Below, in pieces: positions 38,237 to 47,807 of a DNA stretch of 64,000 bases. Position 1 is the first letter of the stretch, and each line of letters opens with the position of its first letter. Source of the DNA: Corynebacterium sp. sy039. Its GTDB lineage: Bacteria > Actinomycetota > Actinomycetes > Mycobacteriales > Mycobacteriaceae. The DNA is taken from the NCBI RefSeq assembly GCF_007904105.1, contig NZ_CP042325.1:1798001-1862000 (forward strand), given 5' to 3'. The position numbers and the translations under genes are program-made. A model generated the notes under the pieces. That model was not told the origin of the DNA, searched no databases, and worked only from the letters and a program-made list of their open reading frames with translations.

Positions 38237-39382
38237 GTGAGTCTTGCAATCGGTTCTTTAACACTGCACTCCCCCGTGGTTCTTGCACCCATGGCAGGAG
38301 TGACAAATGTCGCTTTCCGCACCCTGTGCCGAGAACAAGAAATCGAGAAAACAGGCACTGTAGCTGGTCTTTACGTATGCGAGATGATTACCGCGCGCGC
38401 TTTGGTAGAACGCAACGAAAAAACAATGCACATGATTACCTTTGCCCCCAGCGAGAATCCACGCAGCCTACAGCTCTACACCACCGACCCGGAATACACC
38501 TATAAAGCCGCAAAAATGATCGTCGAGGAAAATCTCGCCGACCATATCGACATGAACTTTGGATGCCCAGTACCCAAAGTAACCAGGCGCGGTGGCGGCT
38601 CCGCCCTCCCCTATAAACGACGCTTATTCGGCAATATCGTTGCAGCAGCAGTGCGCGCAACCGAGGGCACAGATATTCCTGTCACAGTAAAGTTCCGCGT
38701 AGGCATTGATGAGGAACACAAAACACATCTCGACGCAGGACGTATCGCTGTGGAAGAAGGGGCAGCAGCCGTAGCCCTCCACGCCAGAACCGCAGCACAA
38801 CGCTATTCCGGCAACGCTGATTGGCAAGAAATCACCGCACTCAAGCAGCATTTGGCGCACACCGGCATTCCCGTACTCGGCAATGGCGATATTTTTAATG
38901 CTTACGACGCCCAGAAAATGATGGCGGAGACTGGTTGCGATGGGGTGGTCGTGGGTCGCGGCTGCCTTGGTCGCCCGTGGTTATTCCCCGAGCTTAGCGC
39001 AGCGTTGAGCGGCAAAGAATTGCCGGCGCAACCCACTTTAGGTGAGGTAACTCGCATCATTTATCGCCATGCACAGTTATTAGTGGCACACGACGGCGAG
39101 GAAAAAGGCTGCCGTGATCTGCGCAAACATATGGGTTGGTATTTGCGTGGTTTCCCTGTGGGGGGCGAAGTACGCGCAGCGTTATCTCGGATAAGCACAC
39201 TTGAGCAATTGCGGGAAGCTCTGGCTCCGTGGCAAGACAGCACTGCCTTGGCAGATGATGCCGATGGCGCGCGAGGACGCCAAGGATCCCCTGCAAAAGT
39301 GCTACTCCCTGAAGGTTGGTTAGATGATCCAGAAGATGACCGGGTACCGGAAGGCGCCGATATTATGCATTCGGGCGGTTAA
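38237..39382 (+). CDS. dusB: tRNA-dihydrouridine synthase
   Basis: An FMN enzyme that reduces specific uridines in tRNA D loops with NADPH. 381 residues. VVLAPMAGVTNVAFR (FMN site), DHIDMNFGCPVPKVTRRGGG with the catalytic Cys, VKFRVGIDEEH, ALHARTAAQRYSG and VLGNGDIFNAYDAQKM..GCDGVVVGRGCLGRPWLF are all present. GTG at 38237 is chosen because homology begins here and an AT-rich -10-like AACAAT lies just before it with no ribosome binding site; the frame extends back to 38072 in low-complexity sequence. Confidence 0.9.
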   Translation: MSLAIGSLTLHSPVVLAPMAGVTNVAFRTLCREQEIEKTGTVAGLYVCEMITARALVERNEKTMHMITFAPSENPRSLQLYTTDPEYTYKAAKMIVEENLADHIDMNFGCPVPKVTRRGGGSALPYKRRLFGNIVAAAVRATEGTDIPVTVKFRVGIDEEHKTHLDAGRIAVEEGAAAVALHARTAAQRYSGNADWQEITALKQHLAHTGIPVLGNGDIFNAYDAQKMMAETGCDGVVVGRGCLGRPWLFPELSAALSGKELPAQPTLGEVTRIIYRHAQLLVAHDGEEKGCRDLRKHMGWYLRGFPVGGEVRAALSRISTLEQLREALAPWQDSTALADDADGARGRQGSPAKVLLPEGWLDDPEDDRVPEGADIMHSGG

Positions 39383-39442
39383 TAGCTGGTAAACCCTAAG
39401 CAAACCCTTTTCGCTCGACACGCGAAAATATAGCGATTGTTC

Positions 39443-39448
39443 TATAGT
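39443..39448 (+). promoter_or_regulatory. -10 element of phoU (leaderless)
   Basis: TATAGT six bases before ATG 39455. Transcription would begin at the start codon; no ribosome binding site is present. Confidence 0.5.
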
Positions 39449-39454
39449 GTCCTC

Positions 39455-40213
39455 ATGCGTACTGCTTATCAGGAAAGTCTCGATGTCTTTGCTCACGACC
39501 TCATCATTATGTGTGATACCGTGTCGGTTCTCCTTGGCAAAGCGTCGAAAGCATTAATTGGGCAGTCACTTCAAGAAGCTGAAGACGCTCTTTCTCTTTC
39601 TGATGATCTAAACGAAATACAAGCACGGTGTACTCAGCGCGCCATTGATTTGCTAGTGCTAGAAGCACCCATTGCACGTGATCTGCGACAGGTGATTAGC
39701 TCAATTCATATCGTGCAGGATTTCAGCCGCATGGGTGCTCTTATGCAGCACACTGCTAAGTCAGCGCGACGACGCTACCCAGAGTTCACCGTTCCTGAGG
39801 AATACTTGGGTTATTTTCAAGAGATAATTCGCTTATGCACCAGTATGTTAGGGCAAATTCGAGATATTCTCATTGCACCTGACCCAGAAGATGCGCTAAA
39901 ACTCCAGGAAGATGATGATGCTGTTGATGATTTACATCGTCATCTCATGGCGATTTTGACCACGCGCCCGTGGAAATACACCACCAAAGAAGCAGTAGAC
40001 ATGGCGCTTATCGCCCGATACTTTGAGCGGTTTGCCGACCACTGCGTCAATGTGGCAGCGCAAATCATTTTCTTGGTCACAGGACTAGACTCTTCCGCTT
40101 ATCTCGATGAGCGAAAAGCACAAGAAGCAGAAAAGGAATTTGCCCAGAGGTTCCAGCAGCTAGAGAAGCAATTTAGTCGCTCTTATCGTGGTTCTCTGCC
40201 CTCGGAAGAATAA
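39455..40213 (+). CDS. phoU: Phosphate transport regulator PhoU
   Basis: A 252-residue all-helical protein made of two PhoU domains (about 5-110 and 115-225), each with the E.R(Y)-type metal motif (AIDLLVLEAPIARDLRQVISSIHIVQDFSRMG; MALIARYFERFADHCVNVA). It restrains phosphate import by PstSCAB and signalling to the phosphate two-component system. ATG at 39455 (MRTAYQESLDVF) is supported by a -10 six bases before. It is separate from, and opposite in strand to, the pst operon. Confidence 0.95.
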   Translation: MRTAYQESLDVFAHDLIIMCDTVSVLLGKASKALIGQSLQEAEDALSLSDDLNEIQARCTQRAIDLLVLEAPIARDLRQVISSIHIVQDFSRMGALMQHTAKSARRRYPEFTVPEEYLGYFQEIIRLCTSMLGQIRDILIAPDPEDALKLQEDDDAVDDLHRHLMAILTTRPWKYTTKEAVDMALIARYFERFADHCVNVAAQIIFLVTGLDSSAYLDERKAQEAEKEFAQRFQQLEKQFSRSYRGSLPSEE

Positions 40214-40231
40214 CGGCAATAAAAAATTAAG

Positions 40232-40271
40232 AAAACTCGGTGCCTTGGCAAAAAGCAAGACACCGAGTTTT
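40232..40271. terminator. Bidirectional terminator between phoU and YhgE gene
   Basis: Perfect stem AAAACTCGGTG/CACCGAGTTTT, with TTTTTTC on the plus side and T-rich sequence on the minus side. Confidence 0.85.
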
Positions 40272-40324
40272 TTCTTCATGCTTCAACTGGCATCAGCCAG
40301 TCCGCATTCATTAGGCAATACCCA

Positions 40325-42241
40325 TTAGGCAATGCCGAACTGCTGAGTGTGCTGGGCGCTGAGCAGTTCTTGTTCCTTATTGCGTCGAACGCGCAATACT
40401 CGAACAAGATAGGTCAGTGCGAGAGAAAGCACAATGCTCAGCACAAGCCCAATAATGCCAACCCAGAATGTTGAGTCAATAATGCCGTCGGTGGCACGCA
40501 CGAAAGCATAACGAGCATAGGACATAGGGTGCACACTGTGGAATATCTTTAGTGCGCTTGGGGTCAGCGATAGTGGCCAAATGCCGCCGAAGGAGAAAGC
40601 GCCATAGCCTAAGAATCCTAAGGAGAAAATACCACCGACGAGGCGGCCAAAGAGTACCAGGAAGAACTGGTAGACGGCAGCACCAGTCATGGCAATGAGG
40701 GCAAGAACGAGTAGCACCGCACCCCAATTTTCCGGTTTCCAGTTCATTGTGGTCGATACACCTGCCATAACCAAGAGCACAATCATATTAACTACCGATG
40801 TCACAATGAACGACCATATTGCTGGAATCATTGCCTTAGTCTTGCGCATACGTCCCAGTACATCCGGCAACAACATTGCCACAACCGCCATGAGCAAGAA
40901 TCCAAAGACCAGAATCAAAATCATAGATACACCACCGTTGAGTTTTAGCTGAGTGGGGTCATGCTCATCCATTTGAGTCTGTACTGCGTGAGCGTTGTTG
41001 CTCTCATAAATAATAGGCACGGACATTTGCTGCACAGAGCCCGGCAAATCATTGATCTTTGGCGCCTGGGCTGCACCAGCGCTTAGGCCAGTAGAAAGCT
41101 GAGTGGTACCGTCTTTGAGTTGTTGAGTTCCCGCGTTGAGCTGTTGAGTTCCGTCATAAAGACGACCTACTCCATTATCAAGCTGGACGATACCGTCGTT
41201 AAGCTGGTGCTGCCCATCGTTGAGCTTGAGCATACCACCAAGATATTGCGATGAAGGATCAGTGAGGTTGTAGCGCACCTGGGCAGTACCATCTTTTAAT
41301 TTGCGCAACTGTGCTGCCATATTTTCTGGATTAGAGTTATTGAGCTGCGCCAACTGGCTTTGGAGCTGATCTGCTTGAGCATTAAGACCAATCATGCGCA
41401 TGGAATCAATCATGGGTTGAATTGTGCTAGCCAGATTTTGCACCTGCTCCACTAAAGGCAACATGGTATCTGTCAATTTCCCGACACCATCATCAATTTG
41501 CGTCATGCCGTCGCCAAGCTGACGGGTACCATCTAGTATCTGATCCTGCCCCGAGACAAGTTGGTTGGAGCCATCTAGTAGCTTTGTGGTGCCCTCTTTG
41601 AGCTGGCGCGCACCATCAACACCCTGAGTAGTACCGTCATGCAATTTGGTAGCACCATTATCCAATTGAGCGGCACCATCAGCTGCGGTGCCAAGCCCCT
41701 CACCAAGCTGCTTCATTCCGCTCAAAATCTGCTCAGCATAACCTCGCTGAATACCTTTAGACACACTCTTTTGGATCTCTGATACCAACGCATTGGTAAG
41801 CAATGGCGTATTTGTACCGTTGTAATCGTTATACGAAACATCAATCACAGGCTGCTGGGGTTGATCGCTCACAACGGTAAGCACTTTTTGCGAGAAATCC
41901 TCTGGGATCTCCACAGTAAAAAGATACTTCCCTTCTACCAAACCCTTTTCTGCTTCTTCGACGCTTACCGGCTCAAAATTGAGATACTCAGTATCGATCA
42001 ATCCCTCAGCAACTTTTTGCCCGAATTGCTCTTGCTTACCATTTTGTGCAGCACCAGTATCTTTATTGACCACTGCCAGCTTCACATCATGAAGGTAATG
42101 ACGTGGATCCCACATTGTCCACATATATGCCACGGCGACAGCCAGTGGCACCACAAGAAGTAACACAATGAGAGTCCGAGCAAAAGCGCTACGGGGACGC
42201 CAATCTAGTATCCGATGTAATCCGGATGACGAAGTATTCAT
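40325..42241 (-). CDS. YhgE/Pip family membrane protein
   Basis: A 638-residue protein. One N-terminal helix (about 23-43), then an extracellular region with WDPRHYLHDVKLAVVNKDTG, the YhgE start. It is followed by a long helical region (about 185-390) built of heptad-like QLxDGTxQL repeats (QLDNGATKLHDGTTQ, QLKEGTTKLLDGSNQL...), probably a coiled coil. Then five to six C-terminal helices (about 430-620) of the ABC-2 permease type. Members include the phage infection protein Pip; YhgE-type proteins are linked to secretion of small virulence factors. No WXG100 gene is nearby. The gene lies between phoU and the pst genes. The start is ATG at 42241 with AAGGA upstream. Confidence 0.88.
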   Translation of the reverse strand: MNTSSSGLHRILDWRPRSAFARTLIVLLLVVPLAVAVAYMWTMWDPRHYLHDVKLAVVNKDTGAAQNGKQEQFGQKVAEGLIDTEYLNFEPVSVEEAEKGLVEGKYLFTVEIPEDFSQKVLTVVSDQPQQPVIDVSYNDYNGTNTPLLTNALVSEIQKSVSKGIQRGYAEQILSGMKQLGEGLGTAADGAAQLDNGATKLHDGTTQGVDGARQLKEGTTKLLDGSNQLVSGQDQILDGTRQLGDGMTQIDDGVGKLTDTMLPLVEQVQNLASTIQPMIDSMRMIGLNAQADQLQSQLAQLNNSNPENMAAQLRKLKDGTAQVRYNLTDPSSQYLGGMLKLNDGQHQLNDGIVQLDNGVGRLYDGTQQLNAGTQQLKDGTTQLSTGLSAGAAQAPKINDLPGSVQQMSVPIIYESNNAHAVQTQMDEHDPTQLKLNGGVSMILILVFGFLLMAVVAMLLPDVLGRMRKTKAMIPAIWSFIVTSVVNMIVLLVMAGVSTTMNWKPENWGAVLLVLALIAMTGAAVYQFFLVLFGRLVGGIFSLGFLGYGAFSFGGIWPLSLTPSALKIFHSVHPMSYARYAFVRATDGIIDSTFWVGIIGLVLSIVLSLALTYLVRVLRVRRNKEQELLSAQHTQQFGIA

Positions 42242-42426
42242 ACCTGATATTCCTTATGACCCACTCTAATCTTCTATGTGCAATCGCTTAGTTTTAACAA
42301 CCTAAGCTATTGTCCCTACATAATATCTGCTCTCAGGATAAAATCGCATTCAATAGGGCAAGAAGAGCATTTAATTTTCATCTCACTCATGTGGTTACCC
42401 CCATCGACATAACGACATAAAAGAAA

Positions 42427-42444
42427 ACACCCCCGCAGGGGTGT
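42427..42444 (-). terminator. Terminator of the pst operon
   Basis: ACACCCC/GGGGTGT with a short loop. The minus strand continues TTTCTTTTATG. The remainder of 42242-42497 holds no gene. Confidence 0.75.
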
Positions 42445-42464
42445 GCTCTTTAGGGGCACTCTAG

Positions 42465-42496
42465 GGTGTCAATCCACTCGGGTGTCAATCCACTCG
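42465..42496. repeat. Tandem 16-bp duplication just after pstB
   Basis: GGTGTCAATCCACTCG occurs twice head to tail, directly before the pstB stop on the coding strand side. It looks like a recent slippage duplication outside the coding sequence. Confidence 0.8.
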
Positions 42497-42497
42497 A

Positions 42498-43277
42498 TTA
42501 CCCAAAACGACCAGAAACATAATCCTCTGTTTCTTTGCAATCAGGATTATTAAAGATCTTCTTTGTATCAGCAACCTCAATCAAACGACCAGGCTCGCCC
42601 TGCTTCTGAATAGAGAAGAAAGCTGTTTGATCAGAAACTCGTCGAGCTTGCTCCATATTGTGCGTAACAATAATGATGGTCAGCTCTTCCTTGAGCTCAT
42701 GAATCAAATCTTCCACCGCAAGAGTGGAGTGAGGGTCAAGCGCAGAACAAGGCTCGTCCATGAGCAAAATTTCTGGCTCCACCGCAATCGCACGCGCAAT
42801 ACATAGGCGCTGCTGCTGACCACCAGAGAGCTTATTGGCAGGCTGATCCAAGCGGTCTTTGACTTCTTCCCACAAGTTAGCGCCGCGCAAAGAACGCTCA
42901 GCAACTTCTTTCAGTTTCTTTTTATTCTTTTCGCCAGCAAGTTTAAGCCCTGCCACCACATTGTCTTCAATAGACATGGTTGGGAAAGGATTAGCCTTCT
43001 GGAACACCATACCAATGGTGCTGCGCACGGACACAGGATCTACATTTGCGGCGTAGATGTCTTCCCCATCAAGCAAAATTTTGCCCTTAACCATAGTTCC
43101 AGGGGTTACTTCATGCATTCGGTTCAGGGAACGCAAAACGGTAGATTTACCACAACCAGATGGCCCAATGAATGCTGTTACCGCACGTGCAGGAATTTCC
43201 AGATTGACGTTTTCTACAGCATGCTTATTGCCATTGTCGTAGTAGATGTTGAGATCTTGAATAGACAGCTTAGACAT
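42498..43277 (-). CDS. pstB: Phosphate ABC transporter ATPase
   Basis: Hydrolyses ATP to power phosphate uptake through PstCA. The 259-residue protein has [10 protein letters not shown] (Walker A, about 36-45), the Pst-specific [26 protein letters not shown] (Q loop), [14 protein letters not shown] signature and [15 protein letters not shown]. It starts at ATG 43277 with CTGGAG upstream, 14 bases after the pstA stop, as last gene of pstSCAB. Confidence 0.97.
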   Translation of the reverse strand: MSKLSIQDLNIYYDNGNKHAVENVNLEIPARAVTAFIGPSGCGKSTVLRSLNRMHEVTPGTMVKGKILLDGEDIYAANVDPVSVRSTIGMVFQKANPFPTMSIEDNVVAGLKLAGEKNKKKLKEVAERSLRGANLWEEVKDRLDQPANKLSGGQQQRLCIARAIAVEPEILLMDEPCSALDPHSTLAVEDLIHELKEELTIIIVTHNMEQARRVSDQTAFFSIQKQGEPGRLIEVADTKKIFNNPDCKETEDYVSGRFG

Positions 43278-43291
43278 GAATTACTCCAGAA

Positions 43292-44189
43292 CTATTGTTT
43301 GATTGAGAACTTTGCAGAGATAAACCGTGCCGCGATATTGAGCACAGCAATAATGAGAACCAAGGTGAATGCAGCTCCCCATAGCTTGTCCAAAACAGCA
43401 TCTGAGGTTCCTGCCTTATACATATCAAGCATCATCAATGGCAATGACGACTGCGGACCAGTCATAGCATCCCAGTTAATCGCCTGGGTAGCACCGACCA
43501 AAATCAGCACTGGTGCCGACTCACCCATCACACGAGCAATCGCAAGCATGATACCGGTCACGATTCCAGATAGCGCCGTCGGCAGCACAATGCGCATGAT
43601 GGTTTTCCACTTTGGCACACCCAAGGCATAGGAAGATTCACGCAATTCCACTGGCACAATGCGCAGCATTTCTTCTGTATTACGCACTACCACTGGAATC
43701 ATCAGCAGAACCAAGGAAATAGCAACCGCCATACCAGAGCGCTCAAAACCAAACATCACGATCCACATTGAGTACACGAACAATGCAGCAACGATCGACG
43801 GCACACCAGAGAGAATATCGACCATAAAGGTAGTCATACGACCAAGTGCTCCACCACGGTCATACTCCACCAAGTAAATAGCAGTAAAAATACCGATAGG
43901 AATGGAAACAAGGGAGGCGATACCAACCTGAACGAGCGTACCGACAATAGCGTGCAAAGCACCACCACCAGCAGACGTATACATGATGCCCAACTGCGAA
44001 GTAGTCCACCACTGCGGTGAAAGCACTGGCGTCAATCCACGCTTAATCAACTCAAACAGTACCCATACCAACGGCACCAAAGCCAGCAACATACAGAAGT
44101 AGATAATGCCCGGTCATAACTTTATCGACGGCTTTACGGGAACCAGAAATCCCAGTGAAAGTCGGTTTCTTAGCAAGAGCTGTAGTCAT
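43292..44189 (-). pseudogene. pstA: Phosphate ABC transporter permease PstA, frameshifted
   Basis: The natural start is ATG at 44189 (MTTALAKKPTFTGISGSR...), 12 bases after the pstC stop. After MTG (codons about 25-27) the frame is broken: the coding strand reads ACC GGG CAT where ACC GGC ATT would continue into IIYFCMLLALVPLVWVLF. One extra G in a GGG run (44110-44112 as CCC on the plus strand) explains it. Removing it gives a 298-residue permease with six helices and the coupling-loop motif (SYALGVPKWKTIMRIVLPTALSGI). As read, only an internal start at 44092 without a ribosome binding site remains, inside helix 1. It could be a real mutation or a sequencing error. Confidence 0.85.
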
Positions 44190-44201
44190 TTTTCCCCCTG
44201 A

Positions 44202-45263
44202 TTATTTCTTCTTCGAGACTAAAGAACGGGCAAAGGCATTAACGACGAATGTCAAGGCGAAAAGCACTAGACCAGCTGCAATATATGCGCCCGCTTTAAT
44301 ATCATTATTGAACTCAGGTGCCGCATTAGCAATAGCTGTCGCAAAGGTAGTACCACCGTCGAAAAGCGAGAAACGGAACGCAGAAGAAGGTGAGACAACC
44401 ATATACAATGCCATCGTTTCACCAAGAGCACGACCAAGACCGAGCATGGAACCAGAAACGAAACCTGGCATACCGAAAGGCAATACACTCATGCGCACCA
44501 CTTCCCAACGTGTTGCACCCAACGCCAACGCAGATTCCACATGACCGCGTGGGGTTTGCACAAATACCTCACGAGCAGTTGCTGCAATAATAGGCAAAAT
44601 CATCACTGCCAATACCACGCCACCAGTCATAATGTTGCGTGCCGTGTCGAATGATGGCGAGTTGGAATAGGTGGCAAAGAGGAAGAAGCCGCCCGCCCAG
44701 CCGTTGAGCCACTCGTAGAATCCAGACAAAGCAGGACCGAGTACCTGCCAGCCCCACAAACCATAAACAATGGATGGGATAGCAGCAAGCATATCTACCA
44801 AGAATCCCAGGGGTTTCACTGCCGACTTTGGCGCATAGTTAGTCAAGAAGATCGCTACGCCAAGAGCGATAGGCATGGCGATTGCCAAGGCAACCACAGA
44901 GATAAGGACTGTCACAGCGAAAAGATTAGGAATACCGAATTTCATTGAGTCGATATTGCTGGTATCCCAAGCATCACTGTAGGTAAAGAAGCCAATGAAA
45001 CCATCGGCGTTTCGAGTAAGTGCCGGCACCGCACGCCAAATCAAGAATGCTGCGATTGCTGTGATAAGCACAGTAATAATTGTTGCGCCTGCAGTAGAGA
45101 AAAACTCAAAGAAAGTATCGCCTAAACGCTTTTTGCCTGACTTTTTTACTTTTTCGACAGGTTGCGCCGGCTGCTCAGTAGTCTCTGCGGCAGCACCAAC
45201 CGGCGAGGCAGTTGCTATCGTTTCTTGTTGTTCGGCAAGATCCTGCCGAGTGGATGGACTCAT
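44202..45263 (-). CDS. pstC: Phosphate ABC transporter permease PstC
   Basis: A 353-residue membrane protein. A Gln/Glu/Ala-rich cytoplasmic tail of about 45 residues precedes the first of six helices (TIITVLITAIAAFLIW). The binding-protein-dependent permease motif is present (ESALALGATRWEVVRMSVLPFGMPGFVSGSMLGLGRALGE). It pairs with PstA to form the phosphate channel. ATG at 45263 is chosen with GAGGA upstream; 32 upstream codons in the open frame are not homologous. Second gene of pstSCAB. Confidence 0.95.
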   Translation of the reverse strand: MSPSTRQDLAEQQETIATASPVGAAAETTEQPAQPVEKVKKSGKKRLGDTFFEFFSTAGATIITVLITAIAAFLIWRAVPALTRNADGFIGFFTYSDAWDTSNIDSMKFGIPNLFAVTVLISVVALAIAMPIALGVAIFLTNYAPKSAVKPLGFLVDMLAAIPSIVYGLWGWQVLGPALSGFYEWLNGWAGGFFLFATYSNSPSFDTARNIMTGGVVLAVMILPIIAATAREVFVQTPRGHVESALALGATRWEVVRMSVLPFGMPGFVSGSMLGLGRALGETMALYMVVSPSSAFRFSLFDGGTTFATAIANAAPEFNNDIKAGAYIAAGLVLFALTFVVNAFARSLVSKKK

Positions 45264-45407
45264 TTCATTCCTCACAGTTGTCTGCGTCTTATGTCTTATG
45301 CAACTCATGTGCACTAGCTGCACGTGTTTTCTGTGCTTATCGACGGCTATACACCACACCCGGAAGCTGCATAATACAGTTCCGGGCTGAATGCGAAAAT
45401 TAGAGAA

Positions 45408-46571
45408 TTACTTGATTGCGGCAACTGCCTCAGCAAGACGCTTACCGTGTGCAGATTCAGGAGCAACTGGGATAAAGCCTTGGTTTTCTAGCTCAGAATC
45501 CTGGCTGTTCAATGCTACGGTGAGGAAGTCTTTCACCATTGCACCGCTGCCTTCAGTGTCATCAGTGTTGGAGTAATCAGAGCAAACAATCTCGTAGGTG
45601 GTCAAAACGAGTGGGTAACGACCTTCCTCTTTCTGAGAGAACAATGCAGCTGAATCCACAACCATGTCATTGCCCTCGCTCTTGAATACCAAACCGTCGA
45701 TTGCTGCACCAACAGTTTCAGCATTAAGCTCTACTGGGCCTGCACCGAAGTCGATCTTTGCTACAGAAAGTCCCTTTTCCTTAGCGAAGCCAGACTCAAC
45801 ATAGGTGATCGCACCTTCAGTTGCTTCTACCTCGTTAGCAACACCGGAAGAACCATTAGCACCGGAACCAACCTCAGTTGGGAATGCTTTACCTTCAGAT
45901 GTCCATACACCAGGTGCCGCAGCAGAAAGGAACTTCTGGAAGTTATCAGAAGTACCAGACTCATCAGAGCGGTACACAACCTTGATGTCCTTGTCAGGAA
46001 GCTCAGCGCCTTCATTTGCCTCAGCAATAGCAGGATCATTCCACTTAGTGATCTCGCCCTTGAAAATCTTTGCCAAAGCGTCGGTGGTGAGCGCTACGTC
46101 GTCTACACCAGGAACGTTATACGCAATAGCAACTGGACCAATCACGAATGGAAGGTGCCATACATCTGCCCCACCACAGCGCTCTTTAGCCTTAGCAACC
46201 TGCTCCTCTTTAAGAGCAGAGTCAGAACCAGCAAATACTACCTGACCGTTGATGAACTGCTCTTGACCAGAACCAGAACCGGTTGGGTTATATGCAAGAG
46301 AAGCACCTGGAACAGCAGTCTGGTACTTCACATTGAAGTAGTCCATTGCTTTTTGCTGAGAAGAAGCGCCTTCACCAACAAGCTGTCCTTGAGTATTTGA
46401 CAAGCCTTCGATTGCAGCACCATTGCTGGAGGAACCTTCAGAGCTTGAAGAACCAGACTGAGAGCCAGTCTCGGAGCAACCAGAAAGTACAAGTGCGCTC
46501 GCTGCAACGATAGAAGCAATGCCGAGTCCCTTTACACGAAGAGAACGCTTAGTCATAGATGAGGTATTCAC
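45408..46571 (-). CDS. pstS: Phosphate-binding lipoprotein PstS
   Basis: The external phosphate receptor, 387 residues. The lipobox LSGC follows a signal peptide (MTKRSLRVKGLGIASIVAASALVLSGC), then a Ser/Gly-rich linker and the binding domain: GEGASSQQKAMDYFNVKYQ, YNPTGSGSGQEQFINGQVVFAGSDSALK (phosphate loop) and YRSDESGTSDNFQKFL. GTG at 46571 is favoured because AAAGG lies six bases before it; ATG 46556 is the alternative. The gap to pstC is 144 bases, leaving room for attenuation but with no clear hairpin. No convincing PHO box was found upstream. Confidence 0.95.
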   Translation of the reverse strand: MNTSSMTKRSLRVKGLGIASIVAASALVLSGCSETGSQSGSSSSEGSSSNGAAIEGLSNTQGQLVGEGASSQQKAMDYFNVKYQTAVPGASLAYNPTGSGSGQEQFINGQVVFAGSDSALKEEQVAKAKERCGGADVWHLPFVIGPVAIAYNVPGVDDVALTTDALAKIFKGEITKWNDPAIAEANEGAELPDKDIKVVYRSDESGTSDNFQKFLSAAAPGVWTSEGKAFPTEVGSGANGSSGVANEVEATEGAITYVESGFAKEKGLSVAKIDFGAGPVELNAETVGAAIDGLVFKSEGNDMVVDSAALFSQKEEGRYPLVLTTYEIVCSDYSNTDDTEGSGAMVKDFLTVALNSQDSELENQGFIPVAPESAHGKRLAEAVAAIK

Positions 46572-46799
46572 AAAAAACCTTTCGGTAAGTTCACGAAGAA
46601 AGTTACTAACTAAATAACAGACAGTTCTGTATCTGACTGTATCCTCACAAGAACTTATGCACCCTATGTGTCCAATGATTGCCACCGGGGTTAATTGTGC
46701 ATGAACTTCCGCAAAGCATTAAGCAAACGCACACCACGCGCACACTTTCTCATTGCGCTTACTGGCACTTACTCGCGCTTATCCCCGTTTACCCACGTG

Positions 46800-47687
46800 T
46801 TATTCAGCGGCAGAATATAATCCATGACGCTGCTGTACCTGAAAACCCAATGACTCATAGGCACGAATAGCAGGCACATTATCAGATTCAACATAGAGAA
46901 TAATCTCCTGCACCCCATGAGCCATCAACTGTTTGACTCCCATCACAATAAGCGGCTGCCCAAGACCACGACCACGATACGCATCCGCCAAGCCCACGAC
47001 ATAAATTTCTCCGACGCGTTCATCATGCTGCTTCACCCAATGAAAACCAGCAATGCCTCCTGTTGATTCTTCAACCAAAAACAGCACATCATGAGGATTA
47101 AACCACTCAGTATCCTGAGCACGTGCCAGACGTTGCCCATCCCATCCCCCTTGCTCTGGATGCCAGGAAAAAGCCTCGTTATTCACTCGCAGCCACTGCT
47201 GATCCGCGTCTGCATAGCGCTGGCGCAATGCAGACAAATCGAGCTGAACAAAGCCTGCGGGAATATGCTTTTCGACGCTCATGCCACCCGTATTCGTGCC
47301 CATCACAAAAAGCTCACGAGTCTTTGCTAATCCAAAGCGCTGCGCCAAGTGTGTTGCAGCTGGAAAATTACCATGCGCCCACCACTTTTTTACCCCGTGC
47401 TCTTGCCCATACTCAATGAGTGTTGTGGCAATGCCTTGGCGTCGGAAAGCTGGGGCAACAACAAGCTCAGCGCTCTGTTGGGCAATGGCGAGCAGGGCGA
47501 TCATCTCATCGGCGTCAGGGTCAGGGTGATAGACGCATATATGCTTATGCCCCAGGGTGCTATCACTGATACCACGCAAGTATTGCTCTGATAATGGGGC
47601 AATCTGATCATTCTGTTGGGCAGCGGCACAAAGGTGCACTGCTTGTTCTGGGTTGAGATGCTGGCTGAGTTGATAGGTGGCGCTCAT
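46800..47687 (-). CDS. mshD: Mycothiol synthase
   Basis: Adds the acetyl group in the last step of mycothiol synthesis. The 295-residue protein has two GNAT domains: the first with VVAPAFRRQGIATTLIEYG (acetyl-CoA loop), the second with YVVGLADAYRGRGLGQPLIVMGVKQL and ILYVESDNVPAIRAYESLGF. The tandem GNAT layout and NEAFSWHPEQGGW match MshD. ATG at 47687 is chosen for AGAGGA six bases upstream. Divergent from the LmeA-like gene. Confidence 0.93.
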   Translation of the reverse strand: MSATYQLSQHLNPEQAVHLCAAAQQNDQIAPLSEQYLRGISDSTLGHKHICVYHPDPDADEMIALLAIAQQSAELVVAPAFRRQGIATTLIEYGQEHGVKKWWAHGNFPAATHLAQRFGLAKTRELFVMGTNTGGMSVEKHIPAGFVQLDLSALRQRYADADQQWLRVNNEAFSWHPEQGGWDGQRLARAQDTEWFNPHDVLFLVEESTGGIAGFHWVKQHDERVGEIYVVGLADAYRGRGLGQPLIVMGVKQLMAHGVQEIILYVESDNVPAIRAYESLGFQVQQRHGLYSAAE

Positions 47688-47807
47688 TGATGATCCTCTG
47701 ACAAGTTTCTCAGTAATCTTTTGTAGCCTTTGTAGCATATTTGAGGGGGCGGGGTGCAGCATTGCGCCGCTGGCTCAAAAACTCAAAATACAGTAAAGAT
47801 ATAAGTT

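Noticed and set aside
46572-46680. PHO-box-like direct repeats before pstS
   Set aside because: Only loose matches were found; no pair of 8-base repeats with consistent spacing.
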